In this document: positions 10,425 to 22,649 of the stretch, piece after piece
Layout: every line of letters begins with the position of its first letter
How positions within the stretch are numbered: the first letter of the stretch is position 1
Source of the DNA: Armigeres subalbatus
Taxonomy: Eukaryota; Arthropoda; Insecta; Diptera; Culicidae
Assembly (NCBI RefSeq): GCF_024139115.2
Contig: NC_085141.1
Location: 221,698,307-221,762,306 of the forward strand
Direction: 5' to 3'
Length of the DNA: 64,000 nucleotides
Made by a program: the position numbers and the translations under genes
The notes under the pieces: model-generated
Database searches by the model: none
What the model saw: only the letters and a program-made list of their open reading frames with translations
What the model was told of the DNA's origin: nothing

Positions 10425-11605
10425 TTAGCTTCAGCGTTCAGTGAGCGTTTAAAGATTCACACCTAAGCGTGTCACTTGGTGAGCAGCAAGCCATGACTCG
10501 GCCTCTTCTCGTTGACTGATCTCCATGGCGTGCACATGCACCCACGGAGAGCTGTTGTCATCCTATTTCGCTCGGGCCATTTAGGGTAACACATTTTGAC
10601 AATCTTACCAGGTTATTTTTTGAATCCTGATTTTCAAATGAGTTGAATTCAAGTGGTGAATGGCGAAGAGTAAAATATTTGATGGTTCAAAAAAAAAATA
10701 AAATAAATCACAAAGCAAGGTGATTTGATTTGGAAGTCCGCCGGAAAATGGTTTGTGGTTTTGAAAATCATAAGTCGCGTCTGGAAGACCACCGGATAAT
10801 GGATTGAGATTCGGGCACGGCTGGAAGACCGATGGAAGATGGTTGGTTGTTTGGACAACCACAAAGGAGACTGCCGAGAATTTCTAGAAAATCCCAAGGT
10901 TAGTCTTAGAGGCATTATTTTGTTTAAAATAAATTTAGTATGACATTTAAACACTTGGCGGCGTTAGTGTAAATGAGATAACTAGTTATATATAAGGAAA
11001 ACTAAAAGAGAAAGAGAACTATCGCATGCTACAAAGTTGTTAGGAAGGCCAAATACATTATCTTGAAATTTATTTTGGAATTCACTTATTTTGTAATCAT
11101 AGCGGAGCTACTTGTTGGATTTTAGACAGAGCTCTTCTAAAAAAATTTTTTCTGGAGGTTTTCAAGAAGATTATCTAAAGATGAAAACACTGAAAAATCT
11201 GCAGAAATGAGGATTTCTTCAAAGATTTAGTTAAAAGATCCTCAAACATGTTTGCATGATTTGTTCAATAAATTTCATCAGATATTTGCGCTTTTGAATT
11301 GTCGTCTTCAGTTTTCTTTATCGAAGAGTTTTGTAAATTGTAATGGAAAGCATCGGTTTCAGTTGATTGTTGTTCAAGAAGCTTATGGCATGACATCAAG
11401 TTGATAGTACAGATTTTTCGATTGGATTTTAATACACGGGTCACTTTTTGGTTAGGTTTCCGCTGCTGGATGGGCCACGGCCTAACTGAAATGCACTCAA
11501 ATGCAATGAGAATCCTAAAAACGGCATATTCGTCACTGAGCATCATTTGTGAGATTGAACTTGCACATGCTCAAATGATTGCCAGTTGACCCAACAAAAA
11601 CGGTA
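10425..11605. other. Unassigned 1.2 kb
   Basis: Open frames of 60-100 codons are present on both strands without recognisable domains. 10735-10860 shows a short degenerate repeat around GGAAGACCACCGG / GGAAGTCCGCCGG. No gene is supported. Confidence 0.4.
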
Positions 11606-11607
11606 TC

Positions 11608-12392
11608 AGGCCATTAGGCCAAATGGCCGTTAGGCCGAATGAGAAGTAAGAAGCAAAAAGTGATAAATGAGAAGTGAGAAATCAATTCCCCCTTCTTTTT
11701 TGTTCCTTTTGCCTTCTTCTATGATCTTTTTTCCTACTTCTGTCTGCTTTCTTTTCTTGGTTCTTCCTTTTTCTTCTTTCTTCTTTTGTCTTAGTTCTTC
11801 TTGTTTATTTCTTTTTTCTTCCCTTTTCTTTCTACCCTTTTCTTTCCTCTTTCCTTCTTTCTTCTTCCTTCTTCCTTTTTTCTTTCATCTTCTTTTTTCC
11901 TACTTTCTTCCTTCTTTCATTTTTCTTCGTCATTCTTTCTTCTGCATTATTCCTTTTTCCTTCTACCTTCTTCTTACTTCATTCTCATTAGTGATTTATT
12001 CTTCCTCCTTTTTCTTTTTACTTTCTTTCTTTTCATCTTATTTCCTTCTTTCTTCTACCTTCTTTCTCCTACTTTCTTTCTTATTTTTTCTTCTTTCTTC
12101 TATCTTCTTCCTTTCTTCCTTTTTCCTTCTCCTTTCTTCCTCTCTTCTTCTTTCTTCTCCCTTCGTCTTTCTTTTTCTTCTTCCGTCTTCCTTCCTCCTT
12201 CTTTTTTCCTTTTTACTTCTTCCCTCTTCCTCCTTCGTTCTATCTTCTTTCTTTTCCTTTTTTCTTCTTCCTCCTCGTTCTTTCTTTTTTGTACTTACTG
12301 CTTACTGGTTCTTTCTTTCTTCTCCCTCCCTCCTTCTCTCACTTCTCACGTCTCACTTATCACTCCCTACTTCTCGCTTATTATTCGGATTG
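11608..12392. repeat. Polypyrimidine tract with fold-back ends
   Basis: From about 11690 to 12345 the plus strand is almost entirely C and T (CTTCTTTCTTCC-like), with only scattered purines. On the left, AGGCCGAATGAGAAGTAAG and GATAAATGAGAAGTGAGAAA are mirrored on the right by TCTCACTTATCACTCCC and CTTCTCGCTTATTATTCGG. The ends therefore use the same GGCCGAA and GTGAGAAG vocabulary as the composites at 25-30 kb. Plus-strand frames of 245 and 202 codons (Phe, Ser, Leu) are artefacts of the tract. The mirror-like pyrimidine bias could favour triplex formation; this is inference. Confidence 0.85.
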
Positions 12393-13905
12393 GATTGGGT
12401 TTGAACTGATTTGAATTGGTTTGGATTTGAATTGTATTTGGATTAAATTTGAATTGGATTTGAATTGCATTTGGATTGGATTTGGATATGAATTGGTTTT
12501 AGAGTGTATTTAAATTTAGATTGGATGTGGATTGAATTTGAACTGGATTCGGACTTGGTTTAGATTTGAATTTGGATTACAAATGGATTGGGTTTTGGAT
12601 TGGATTTGGATTGGATTTGCATTGCATGTGGATTGGGTTTTAATTGGCTGGAATGTGGATCGGATTGATTGCTTTTGGATAGGATTTGAATTAGATGTGC
12701 ATATGATTTGGATTGAATTTGGACTTAGATTTGAATTAGATTTAGATTATACTTGGATTGGATATGCATTGGATTTAGATATGCATTTTAATGGAATTTA
12801 GATGAAATTCAGAATGTATTTGGATCGTATTTAGATTGGATTTGAATCGGAGTGGATTTTGATTGGATTTTAATTAATATTGGATGTGAATTGGATTTGA
12901 ATTTGATTGTATTTGGAAGTGGATTGGATTTGGAATGGATTTGGATTGTATGTGGATTGAATTTGAAATGGATTTGGATTGTATGTGGATTGAATTCGGA
13001 TTGGATTCGGATCGTATTTAGATTATTGGATTAGGATCGGAGTGGATTGGATTTGAATTGGATGTGGACAGGATTTGGATTTTCATTGCATTAGAATTTG
13101 AATCGGAATTCAATTTGGATTGCATTTGGATTGGATTTGAAATGGTTTAGGATAACATTTGAATTGGATTTGGAATGGATTTGGATTACATTTGGATTAG
13201 ATTTGTTTTGGATTTGCATTGAATGTGGATTGGATTTGGATCGGCGTGGATTGGATTTGATTTTGGATTGGATGTGGATAGGATATGAATTCTTATTGGT
13301 TGAGGATTTGGATCGAATTTAAATTTGGATTGCATTTGGATTGGATTTGGATCTCATTTCGATTAGATTTGGATCACATTTTGATTGGATTTGGATTGGA
13401 CTGGAATGGTATTGGTTTTGGATTGGATTTGTATTATGAAAGACAGGAACACCGTCTTCGACCAGAGGTCGTACAGACTGAACACTTAACACCTAGACAA
13501 CGGACAGGACACATAACACCCAGTGGAGAATTTTTCGGTCACGAAAAGTTTCCTCCTTGCCTCATTAGATTGGATTTGAGGGGGTTAGAAGCAGAGGATA
13601 GAAGAAGGGACATTTTGGTCAAAATTGATTTGACTACTGCCAAAAAATGCTTTGATTCTCGAGCTTTAAGGCAATCTGTTGATATAGTTTGTACGATGCT
13701 TATAAAAAATGTGATAATTCAAACATTTTTTTTTGAACTTTCATATAATTTGTATGAAGCAAAAAAATATTAAAAAACTATGCACCCATTTTTCTCAAAA
13801 CTTGACTTGACCCCCTAATTTGAATGTGGTTTGCATTGCATTGAAATTGCTTTGATTTTGGGATATATTTGAATTGGATTTGGATAAATTGCATTTGAAT
13901 TAGAT
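12393..13905 (+). repeat. TTGGAT satellite, block 3
   Basis: Dense degenerate GGATTTGGATTG repeats, same strand as the other blocks. An unrelated insert of about 375 bp lies at 13438-13815; it includes a palindromic GTCTTCGACCAGAGGTCGTAC near 13453 and no recognisable gene. The block is cut at 13906 by a hAT-like element and resumes at 17650. Long plus-strand frames here (74-162 codons) come from the 6-bp periodicity. Confidence 0.88.
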
Positions 13906-14059
13906 GCAGGGCTGGTAGCGATCAATGCTGCTCAAATTAGTGACTTAAGTGACCAACGTTGACGAAAAAAGAGACCAAATAGTGACTTTCATTTGCAGAA
14001 AAAGTGACCTAATAGTGACTTTCACAAGAAACTCAAGATCTCAAAACTCATATATGTTT

Positions 14060-15027
14060 TGAACCAAGGCCAAATCTTGCATGATTGAAATCAAATGACT
14101 AACCTCAGGATTTTTTTTTGTATTTTCACCTGATTGATATTTCGGAAAATTAGTGAAACAAAACGATTTTGGATGAAAAACACAAGTGCGATGCTTTCCT
14201 TCAAAATAGTAAACGAGCTTGCTCACGCGGGAGAACTTGATGAATGAGATTTGAAATGATTTTACCAGTAACACTTGGTCGGTTTTCTGCCAATTCGCAG
14301 CAAGAGCCAATGGAAAATCTATCAGTATTACGCAGAAATATGCGTTCAAGCAGTTCCAACTAGTAGCAGTTCAAAATATTCACAAACCGTTTCGAACATA
14401 CTCCAGCTTAATTATTGAGGATAGAGAGAAAGATATAATTATATTAAAATATATTCTCGTGTTATTTTTAAAAGCATAATCCCCGGAACAGTAAAAAAGC
14501 CGCTTGGTGCAGTTTAGCCAAACCCCGACCACTTGTTGCTGTAGAAAAAGTGATGAAAATTGACTTTTATATGAAGTTAATAACAAGGAAATGAGTTACA
14601 ACTTGTAACACAGAATTGTTTTTAATTTTCAACAATAATTTTGCAGCCAGCTCCACACCATTATTGTGGGGAACAATGTATATAGCTACGAACTTTTTTC
14701 TACAACCTCTGATGTAAAAATAACTTTCTTATTATTGAAAATCATTTTAATGATTGCTGAACATCGATTTATTTCCACTTGCAAAGTTTTTAAATCTACA
14801 ATACGTCCCTCTGTTGAAAAAGCTGAAAAACAATATTGTCATTTATAAAATAAAACTGTTTCCAGGGTTCGCATTTCGAAATCATAAAATAAACACATTA
14901 TGAACGTTAATGGACCGATAGGCAACGAGCGTAGTAACAGAAAGTAATTTAAATATATGTTTGCGATTTTGAGTTTGACGTAAGATGCAGAGGAAAACTT
15001 TTGAAGCTTCGATAAAATAAAATCAGT
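14060..15027. other. Unassigned interior of the hAT-like element
   Basis: AT-rich sequence with open frames up to 102 codons (14041-14349 minus). None shows a hAT dimerisation region or zinc finger that I can recognise. Confidence 0.35.
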
Positions 15028-15039
15028 TCAGTAAATTAT

Positions 15040-16793
15040 CTATGAGAAGTTGAATCGTTCACGTAAGGGCCACGTGCCGCAGCCCGATATGTGTAAGGAC
15101 ATAAACGGGAACCTTCTTACGAACGAGCGTGAGGTGATCCAAAGGTGGCGGCAGCACTACGAAGAGCACCTGAATGGCGATATGGCAGACAACGGTGGCG
15201 GTATGGTAATGAACCTAGGAGCACGCGCGCGGGACATGCGACTTCCGGCTCCGAATTGGCGGGTGAAAAACAACAAAGCCCCTGGAGTTGACCAACTACC
15301 AGGAGAGCTGTTTAAACACTGTGGTGAAGCACTGGCTAAAGCACTGCACTGGGTGATTACCAAGGTTCGGGAGGATAAGGTTCTGCCGCAGGAGTGGATG
15401 GAAGGTGCGGTGTGTCCCATCTACAAAAAGGGCGATAAGCTGGATTGTAGCAACTACCGCGCAATCACATTGCTGAACGCCGCCTACAAGGTACTCTCCC
15501 AAATTTTATGCCGCCGACTACCACCAATTGCAAGAGAGTTCGTGGGGCAGTACCAGGCGGGATTTATGGGTGAACGCTCTACCACAGACCAGGTGTTCGC
15601 CATACGTCAGGTATTGCAGAAATGCCGCGAATACAACGTGCCCACACATCATCTATTTATCGACTTCAAAGCCGCATATGATACAATCGATCGGGACCAG
15701 CTATGGCAGCTAATGCACGAAAACGGATTTCCGGATAAACTGATACGGTTGATCAAGGCGACGATGGATCGGGTGATGTGCGTAGTTCGGGTTTCAGGGG
15801 CATTCTCGAGTCCCTTCGAAACGCGTAGAGGGTTACGGCAAGGTGATGGTCTTTCGTGTCTGCTATTCAACATCGCTTTGGAAGGAGTAATACGAAGTGC
15901 AAGGATTGACACGAGTGGTACGATTTTCACGAAGTCCGTCCAGTTATTTGGTTTCGCCGACGACATTGATATCATGGCACGTAACTTTGAGAGGATGGAG
16001 GAAGCCTACATCAGACTGAAAAGCGAAGCTAAACGGATTGGACTAGTCATCAACACGTCGAAGACGAAGTACATGATAGGAAGAGGCTCAAGAGAGGTCA
16101 ATGTGAGCCACCCACCACGAGTTTGTATCGGTGGTGACGAAATCGAGGTGGTTGAAGAATTCGTGTACTTGGGCTCACTGGTGACCGCCGATAACGATAC
16201 CAGCAGAGAAATTCGGAGACGCATAGTGGCTGGAAATCGTACGTACTTTGGACTCCGCAAGACGCTCCGATCGAATAGAGTTCGCCGCCGTACCAAACTG
16301 ACTATCTACAAAACGCTTATAAGACCGGTAGTTCTCTACGGACACGAGACCTGGACGATGCTCGTGGAGGACCAACACGCACTTGGAGTTTTCGAAAGGA
16401 AAGTGTTGCGTACCATCTATGGGTGCACCATCTAGGGGTGCAGAGCAGATGGCGGACGGTACGTGGAGGAGGCGAATGAACCACGAGTTGCATCAGCTGT
16501 TGGGAGAACCATCCATCGTTCACACCGCGAAAATCGGAAGACTGCGGTGGGCCGGGCACGTAGCCAGAATGTCGGACAGTAATCCGGTGAAAATGGTTCT
16601 CGACAACGATCCGACGGGAACAAGAAGGCGAGGTGCACAGCGGGCAAGGTGGATCGATCAGGTGGAGGACGACTTGCGGACCCTCCGCTGACTGCGTGGT
16701 TGGCGAAGTGCAGCCATGGACCGGGCTGAATGGAGAAGTCTTCTATGTGCAGCACAGGCCACTCCGGCCTTAGTCTGATGATAAATAAATAAA
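15040..16793 (+). mobile_element. 5'-truncated RTE-clade LINE with 12-bp target duplication
   Basis: The insertion starts within the endonuclease-RT linker (TATGAGAAGTTGAATCG) and ends in a GATGATAAATAAATAAA tail. TCAGTAAATTAT occurs at 15028-15039 and 16794-16805 as a 12-bp target duplication. A TAAA-type simple tail, a single pol frame and lack of a long 3' UTR are RTE-clade features. It is inserted in the hAT-like element at 13907-17645, so it is the younger of the two. 5' truncation is the normal result of incomplete target-primed reverse transcription. Confidence 0.88.
15050..16777 (+). pseudogene. RTE reverse transcriptase, truncated and frameshifted
   Basis: The main frame (15050-16432, 461 codons) contains the RT core in order: KNNKAPGVDQLPGELFK, CPIYKKGDKLDCSNYRAITL, QAGFMGERSTTDQVFAIRQV, HHLFIDFKAAYD (motif A), LRQGDGLSCLLFNIALEG (motif B), FGFADDIDIMA (motif C, catalytic FADD, about residue 302) and GLVINTSKTKYM. 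The C-terminal part continues in another frame from about 16443 (MADGTWRRRMNHELHQLLG, then WAGHVARMSDSN). The break is at about 16421-16448, where the ACCATCTA-GGG text is locally duplicated. Compared with the copy at 53854-57301 it also lacks 8 residues after MRLPAPN and has a TGA at about 16689. The endonuclease domain is absent. It cannot encode an active enzyme. Confidence 0.9.
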
Positions 16794-16805
16794 TCAGTAA
16801 ATTAT

Positions 16806-17545
16806 AATTTCTAAATGAGAGTCTTAAATACGTTAAATTTGCAACTACAGCTCAGATTCTTGCTCGAGATCAATGAATCATTTTCAAACCTAATTCGCTT
16901 ATTCAAGGTTCCAAAATTCCACAAGAAAAAGTTTTCTCGGAATTCAAACTCAAAATTTCCAAATTTTAAAAAATTTAGTTTTTTATTGAATCTTTCAAAG
17001 TTTATGCAATTTTAAATATACAAATAATCATCAAAATGCATTTTGTGAAATTGTCAAGTGCTGATCGTTTGAGTATTTGAGCAGTTCCTTGCTTGCTTTT
17101 GGATTTATTGAAACACCGGGAATTAAAAATATTTAATCTAAATAGTTCAATTGATTATGGAGCTCAATGGATTGTTTAAAAGGGTTAGAAAATGAGCAAA
17201 TCTGCAATTTGCATATGTTTGGATTCTCGATCCCATGTGTACCTCACAATACAAATATTCATAAATAGTGACATAGAATCCGCCCAATAAATTATTATTC
17301 ACGTCACGTCATATTATTGAAAAGCTTATAACCAATTTAAAAGACTGGCCAAGTTTTGGTGAGAATTTAAAGGCAAGAAGAAATAATGAGCGGCTTTCGG
17401 CGTAACACGCCTTTAGTAGTTCATTTATTATACATCCATCAGTTCAATATAAAGCAACTATATCGACGAGCACACAAAAGTGTGACATCATTTGAAATAG
17501 CTTTCCCATGATGGGATGATGCACCTTACGAATCTTGATCCAATG
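16806..17545. other. Unassigned interior of the hAT-like element, right part
   Basis: AT-rich; only a 66-codon frame at 16815-17015 with no domain. AGTGAC subterminal motifs begin after about 17560. Confidence 0.35.
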
Positions 17546-17649
17546 ATCAAAATAGTTGAAAATAGTGACTTTTTACGAGACTTTTTAGGGACTTACCCGA
17601 AAAAAGTGACCAAGTCACTAAAAAGTTACTCGCTACCAGGCCGGGATGT

Positions 17650-18540
17650 GATTTGGAATGCGTTGAAATTGGCTTTGGATTGCATTTGGATATCATTTAG
17701 ATTGGATTCGGATAATTTGGATTTGGTTTTGATTAGATAGTCAGTGGATTGGATTTGTATCGATTTGGATTTGATTTAGATCGGATGTGTATTCTTTTTG
17801 GATATGGATTGGATTTGACTTAGGATTGGGTTCGGATTGGATTCGGATTGCATTTGAATTTGGACTTGGATCTGAATTGGATTTTGAATAGATTTAAATT
17901 GTATATGGATCGGATTTGGATTTGAATTGGATTTAGATTAGATTTGGATTGGATTTGGATCGTATTTAGATGGATTTGGATCTGAATGAAATAAATTTGA
18001 ATTTGAATTGGATGTGGATAGGATTTGGATTTTTATTGGATTAAATTTAAATTTGGATTGCATTTGGATTGGATTTGAAATGGTTTGTGATTGAATTTGT
18101 AATGGATTTTAATTGAATTCGGATTTGATTTGAATTGGTTTTGGATTTGATTTGCATTGGATGTGGATTGGATTTGGATTGCAATCGTATTTGGATTGGA
18201 TTTGGATAGGATGTGGATTCGATTTGGATTGGATTTGGATCGTATTTTGATTGGATTTGAATCGAAGTGGATTGAACTTATATAAGATTTGGAATGGATG
18301 TGGATTCGATTTATGCTGGATTTGGATTGGATTGGATAAGGATTGTTTTGAATTGGATTGGGGGTGATTTGTATTGGATTGAAATTGCTTTGGATTTGGG
18401 TTAGATTTGAATTGGATTGGATTGCAATTTGCTTTGAGTTTGGATTGTATTTGGATTGGATTCGTATTGGGTTTGGATTGGGTTTCGATTAGATTTAGAT
18501 TGTGAATGGATTTGGACCGGATTTGGATTGGGTTTGTCAT
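17650..18540 (+). repeat. TTGGAT satellite, block 4
   Basis: Continuation of the 12.4-13.9 kb satellite on the far side of the hAT-like element, same strand. The minus-strand 144-codon frame at 18109-18543 (Asn, Pro, Ile, Gln, Ser, Lys) is the antisense reading of this repeat and is not a gene. Confidence 0.9.
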
Positions 18541-21500
18541 CAATGTTCAGTATCAGCGACCGCCTCGGCAATACCTAGAGCTGTTGAAGCAACCGAATGC
18601 CCCCACTGCGAATCCGAATAATCTTGCAGCAGCGTTGCGGGGAAGAAATACTGCCAGGAAGGAGCGCAGGACGAGAAGATGAGGCAGCTGTGCCGTTCTC
18701 AAGGAACGCGAAAGTTCTATCAGTCAGACCTCATCAAACCAACCTCGCAGATTTCTGTTAATTGGGCGGTATGGAGTCGTGAGCTGTTCTTATACTTTTG
18801 TTTTGTCACGTGAAGGGAAGATCAACTTGGATTTATGTTCTTTATTCTATAGAAGCTATATTAACATATTCTAAAATCAAAAACTCAAATTTGATCAAAA
18901 AGTCCACTCTGGGGGATTAGCCTTCAATTGTACCAAATTTATAGGAAACCAGGCAAACAAAATAAAATAATACATAGAGGGCACTGCACGGCCGATATTT
19001 ACCTCCTTCTCTTCGCAGAAACAATACAGTAGATGAATGGTGTGCAGATACACTGAATCCTCTATGAGTCGACGCTCTATGATTCGATATTATCGACTGA
19101 CGAAAAAACACTATACGCCATATTACAATATCTTTCCTGGGTAATTGGAATATTCCCTTTGAACAGCTCCCAAATAGTTCTCTTTTCCACGTAAGTATAC
19201 ATAAATATTTTAAATATATGACTAAAGGTCTGAGGAGGTCCAAAAACAAAAGTTCGAAAAGACAAATGGTCGAAACCATAAAATAGAGTCTTGAAAACAA
19301 CACAAAAAAAACCTGTTAAACAATGGAAAAACTTCACATGAAATAGAGCTACTCTCTGGAATATGTTATGAACTTTATTTCGTTCTAGAAGTGTATTTCA
19401 ACAAATAGTCATGATAGAGGTGTAGATTTTGTGCAACTAAAGATTTTGATTTTTTATATTCCACCATCTGTCACATAGCCTTCTATCCGTACACTAACAA
19501 TTTTATAACAAAATCAATTAGTGGTAGACCGAATAGCGCTTGAGCCCCAAACTCTAGTCTCTACATTTTGAACTGCTTTCTCGATATGGTTTGATTGGTA
19601 ATATTCCCTGTGGGAACGTGCAGATTCATACATTGCTCATCGTCATGCCAGTCACATAAACCGGTATCCTGTCATCATCCGGCGTGTGCACGCCATTCTT
19701 AGCGCGAAAAGAGCTGAGAGTGCAGCAGTGGCCCATCGAGTGCTCAACTTACCCCTATAATCACGTCATGTGGATCACACGTCTCAAGCGGGCGTCGAAA
19801 CGTGACGGTGGTGTGTGTCAGATTTTGGTGTCCACTTTCCACCTGATAGTTCTGTGTGTCATCCTGAACCGGTGCCCGTCGGCTGTCCTTGCCACCGTGG
19901 CAGTCCTGTAAAAGAAGTGAGGAAAAATAACGTTAGTGATATAAAATATGATTACCGCTTTGGACGTTTATTTTTCTCATTCTGGAACGTTGTTGTTAGT
20001 CATACGTGAACTGGTCATAAAAAAACGAGGACGGGCCATTTAATAAATTGAACTCTAATGTGGCAGAGATTGACATGAATATTTTAGCGAGGGAAAACGA
20101 TTTGCTGACCGGATGCTGACACGTTCCACGCGTGGGAGTGTTTTTCCCGCCCGGCTATTATCCTGTTTGCCCAAGTAAAGGTGTGTCAATTTTCGACACA
20201 CCGAAGCTGATAAGAGTCTAGTTAGGTCTGTTAACGATGTTGTCAGAAAGGCATCAGCTTTCATTTTAATCATTTCAAACGATTGGCAGTGGTAAAAAGT
20301 AAGCATTAGTGGTTTATTTAGGATTTTTAATATAAGCAAACAATGATTATTTTTGAGCGGAGGCCGGATGTTTGGAATACTGTTTCCACAAAGTAACAAC
20401 TCTAATATGCAAAGTGCACTATAGCGGGTGATTCAATATCTAATGACTAGGACGATAAGTTTCCCTACGGAAATATTGTTCATTCTTTTAAGTCATCGAA
20501 AGCAAGAGCATCACAATACACCCATTGCCAGGCTGATTGGCATGATGGCAAATCCGTGTGGAATCCGATTCTGCTGACAGCTCTTGTTTGCAACACCTGA
20601 TGATGTGTGCTTTGCGGTGAGTACTTATAGGTATGTGGTACAAAGTGCTAGCTCTACCCTGCCTTTGAATTGGGGGGAATTTGTGAAGGAGTCCTACCCA
20701 AGACGCTTGACGATGATGCATAAGTCTAGGACCTTATCCACACATAGCTGTTTGATTTTCACCCAAGAGCCACTTCTTGGGAGCGAATCGGTTAGCGAAA
20801 GTATCTCCAAACGGGGTGCATCGTTTGAGATTGTGCTGGAACATGAAACAAGGACTTTAGGGGTGTGGGATGGGATATGTGATCCGGTGTCTGGCTGTCT
20901 ACCAACCAACGTCGTTCAGCACGCGGAAGAACTGCCTCCGGCGTCTGGAAATAAAGGATGAAGTTATAATTGATTTTCTTGATTTACTTCTGCCGCCTTT
21001 AGATATTGATTGATATTTCATTCGGTATCTGGATCAAGTCCTTTAAGGATATTGGTTTTATTATTAAGCTGATAAATTGAGGACGTGATTGATTAGTTTG
21101 ATATCTTCTGTTTGTTCTGCTTCTGTAGTGGAAAATGCTTTGAATCATCAATTTTTCGTATCACGATTCACGGATTTCTGAGCATTTTTGAATTAGCGGA
21201 TTTCTGAGCATAGGATTAGATTTAGTTTGCTTTCGACAATAAAAAACTTTTTAAAATCGATAAATTAGTGGATTTTTCCAAAATGTACCGAGAATGGTCA
21301 AGTTCTACTATCACAAGAGCATATACATTTGACACTTTTCAAATTTTAATTCGGATGTTTTGCAGTGTTAAAGAATGAAAGTCGTAGGAAACATTGTAAT
21401 GTTTCTCGTGCTAACATAAATTCGAGAACGGGAAATTTTGTCAGTTTTGCAGGAAATCGTCGATACGTATAACATATTTCATCAAGTATGTTAAAAAATA

Positions 21501-22463
21501 ACGTTTAAAACTTTCGAGGTTATTCTTAATGACCGAAATTATTTTGCACTTCATAGAAAATTACTACCCTCCGCTTTTGCTAAATCCACCCGATGAGATG
21601 GAAGCAATTTAAAAGATTGTTCTGTGGTTGTTATTTCGACGATGTCTGCTAAAACTTTGTGCTAAAGTTTTTCTTGCGTGTCAATATCACGAGGTATAAA
21701 ATCTTTCATTGGAAATAATTTGTTCAATACAGTGAAGATGGTCAGGGGATGATTTCTGATCCAATCGATGAACGTGACTCCTCTGGTTTTAACTTTTTCT
21801 GGTCTGCCTGACTATGACTGATGTAAGGAAAAGAGTGCCGTCTACATGGGCTCAGAAGGTGAGGACGTTCTTGACGATAATGGTCGGCAACTGTCTAGCG
21901 CTTTGGCCATGGTACAAGAAACTGTCATTTGAAGCTACGCTCAATAAGAGAACAGACGTTGACGCTGGACTTACTAAGTCGTGTGAAATTATGAAATGTT
22001 CGTTTTGAAATCACCAGCAATGTCGCCGTTGTTTTTTTGCTGAACAAGCAGGATAAGATGAAGATACTAGTCGATGAACTGTCGATCTATGTCAAATCAG
22101 TAAAAAACACGAAGGCCTTAGTCTTGAGCCACGAACTCAAAAACATGAGTGTCCAGTTTTTCGAGTGTCTTTCGCTGATCTTCTATCAGTGTCTCTCAAA
22201 CTCAGTTACTTTCCATCATCCTGGAAGTCAGCGAAAGACCCATCATTGCTTCGGTCGCAGTCGATCAACCGCGAACCACTGATCCGAGTTACCAACATTC
22301 TCGGATGGAAAAAGTGTGTCTAGTACACCTCCGCCATGGCCTTATTCGATATGGAATCTGTTCTGCTGGCTTAGCGTTGACTGGCTTCATATATGTATCT
22401 ATGATTGCTACTGCGTGATTGACCACAATGAGAGAAATTGCATCAACAAAGAATCATCTGGAT
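18541..22463. other. Unassigned 3.9 kb, no confident gene
   Basis: At 18545-18790 a stretch of non-repetitive, more GC-balanced sequence (reading QYLELLKQPNAPTANPNN in one frame) looks as if it was once coding, but I cannot name the family. An open frame of 125 codons at 20584-20961 (plus) has no recognisable domain; the opposite strand is also open there, so coding is unproven. Other frames (18917-19337, 20055-20399, 21814-22561) are shorter and unsupported. Confidence 0.4.
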
Positions 22464-22649
22464 CAGCGGTTCTCAACCTTTTCCTTGAGAGGTACCCCTT
22501 CGAACTTCGAGGTACCCCTATGCTTTTTGTTGCTGTAAATGAAAATAAGCGTAACTCATAAATATTTGAAAAATAGACCTAAAAACTAACGAAATATATG
22601 GCAACCCTTACTTTGCACCGTTCAATGTGCAAAAACGATCCATAAAATA

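Larger units (their letters stand above)
13907..17645. mobile_element. hAT-like 3.7 kb element with AGTGAC subterminal repeats
   Basis: The left end is CAGGGCTGGTAGCGA and the right end TCGCTACCAGGCCGG, inverted copies with two differences near the tip. Inside both ends are clustered AGTGAC motifs (for example 13942-14030; 17563-17625, partly as GTCACT), typical of subterminal transposase-binding arrays. The element divides the TTGGAT satellite. I could not find a clean 8-bp target duplication (left flank ATTAGATG, right flank GATGTGAT). About half of the interior is a later RTE insertion. No transposase was recognised in the remainder, so it is probably non-autonomous or decayed. Confidence 0.68.

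Noticed and set aside
11667..12409. Open frames of 245 and 202 codons, plus strand
   Set aside because: Composition is Phe, Ser and Leu only; two overlapping frames are open because the DNA is nearly all C and T. Not a membrane protein gene.
18109..18543. 144-codon minus-strand frame rich in Asn, Pro, Ile and Gln
   Set aside because: Antisense reading of the 6-bp satellite.
20584..20961. 125-codon plus-strand frame, possible gene
   Set aside because: No domain, opposite strand also open, no promoter or splice evidence. Left as unassigned; a protein search would decide.
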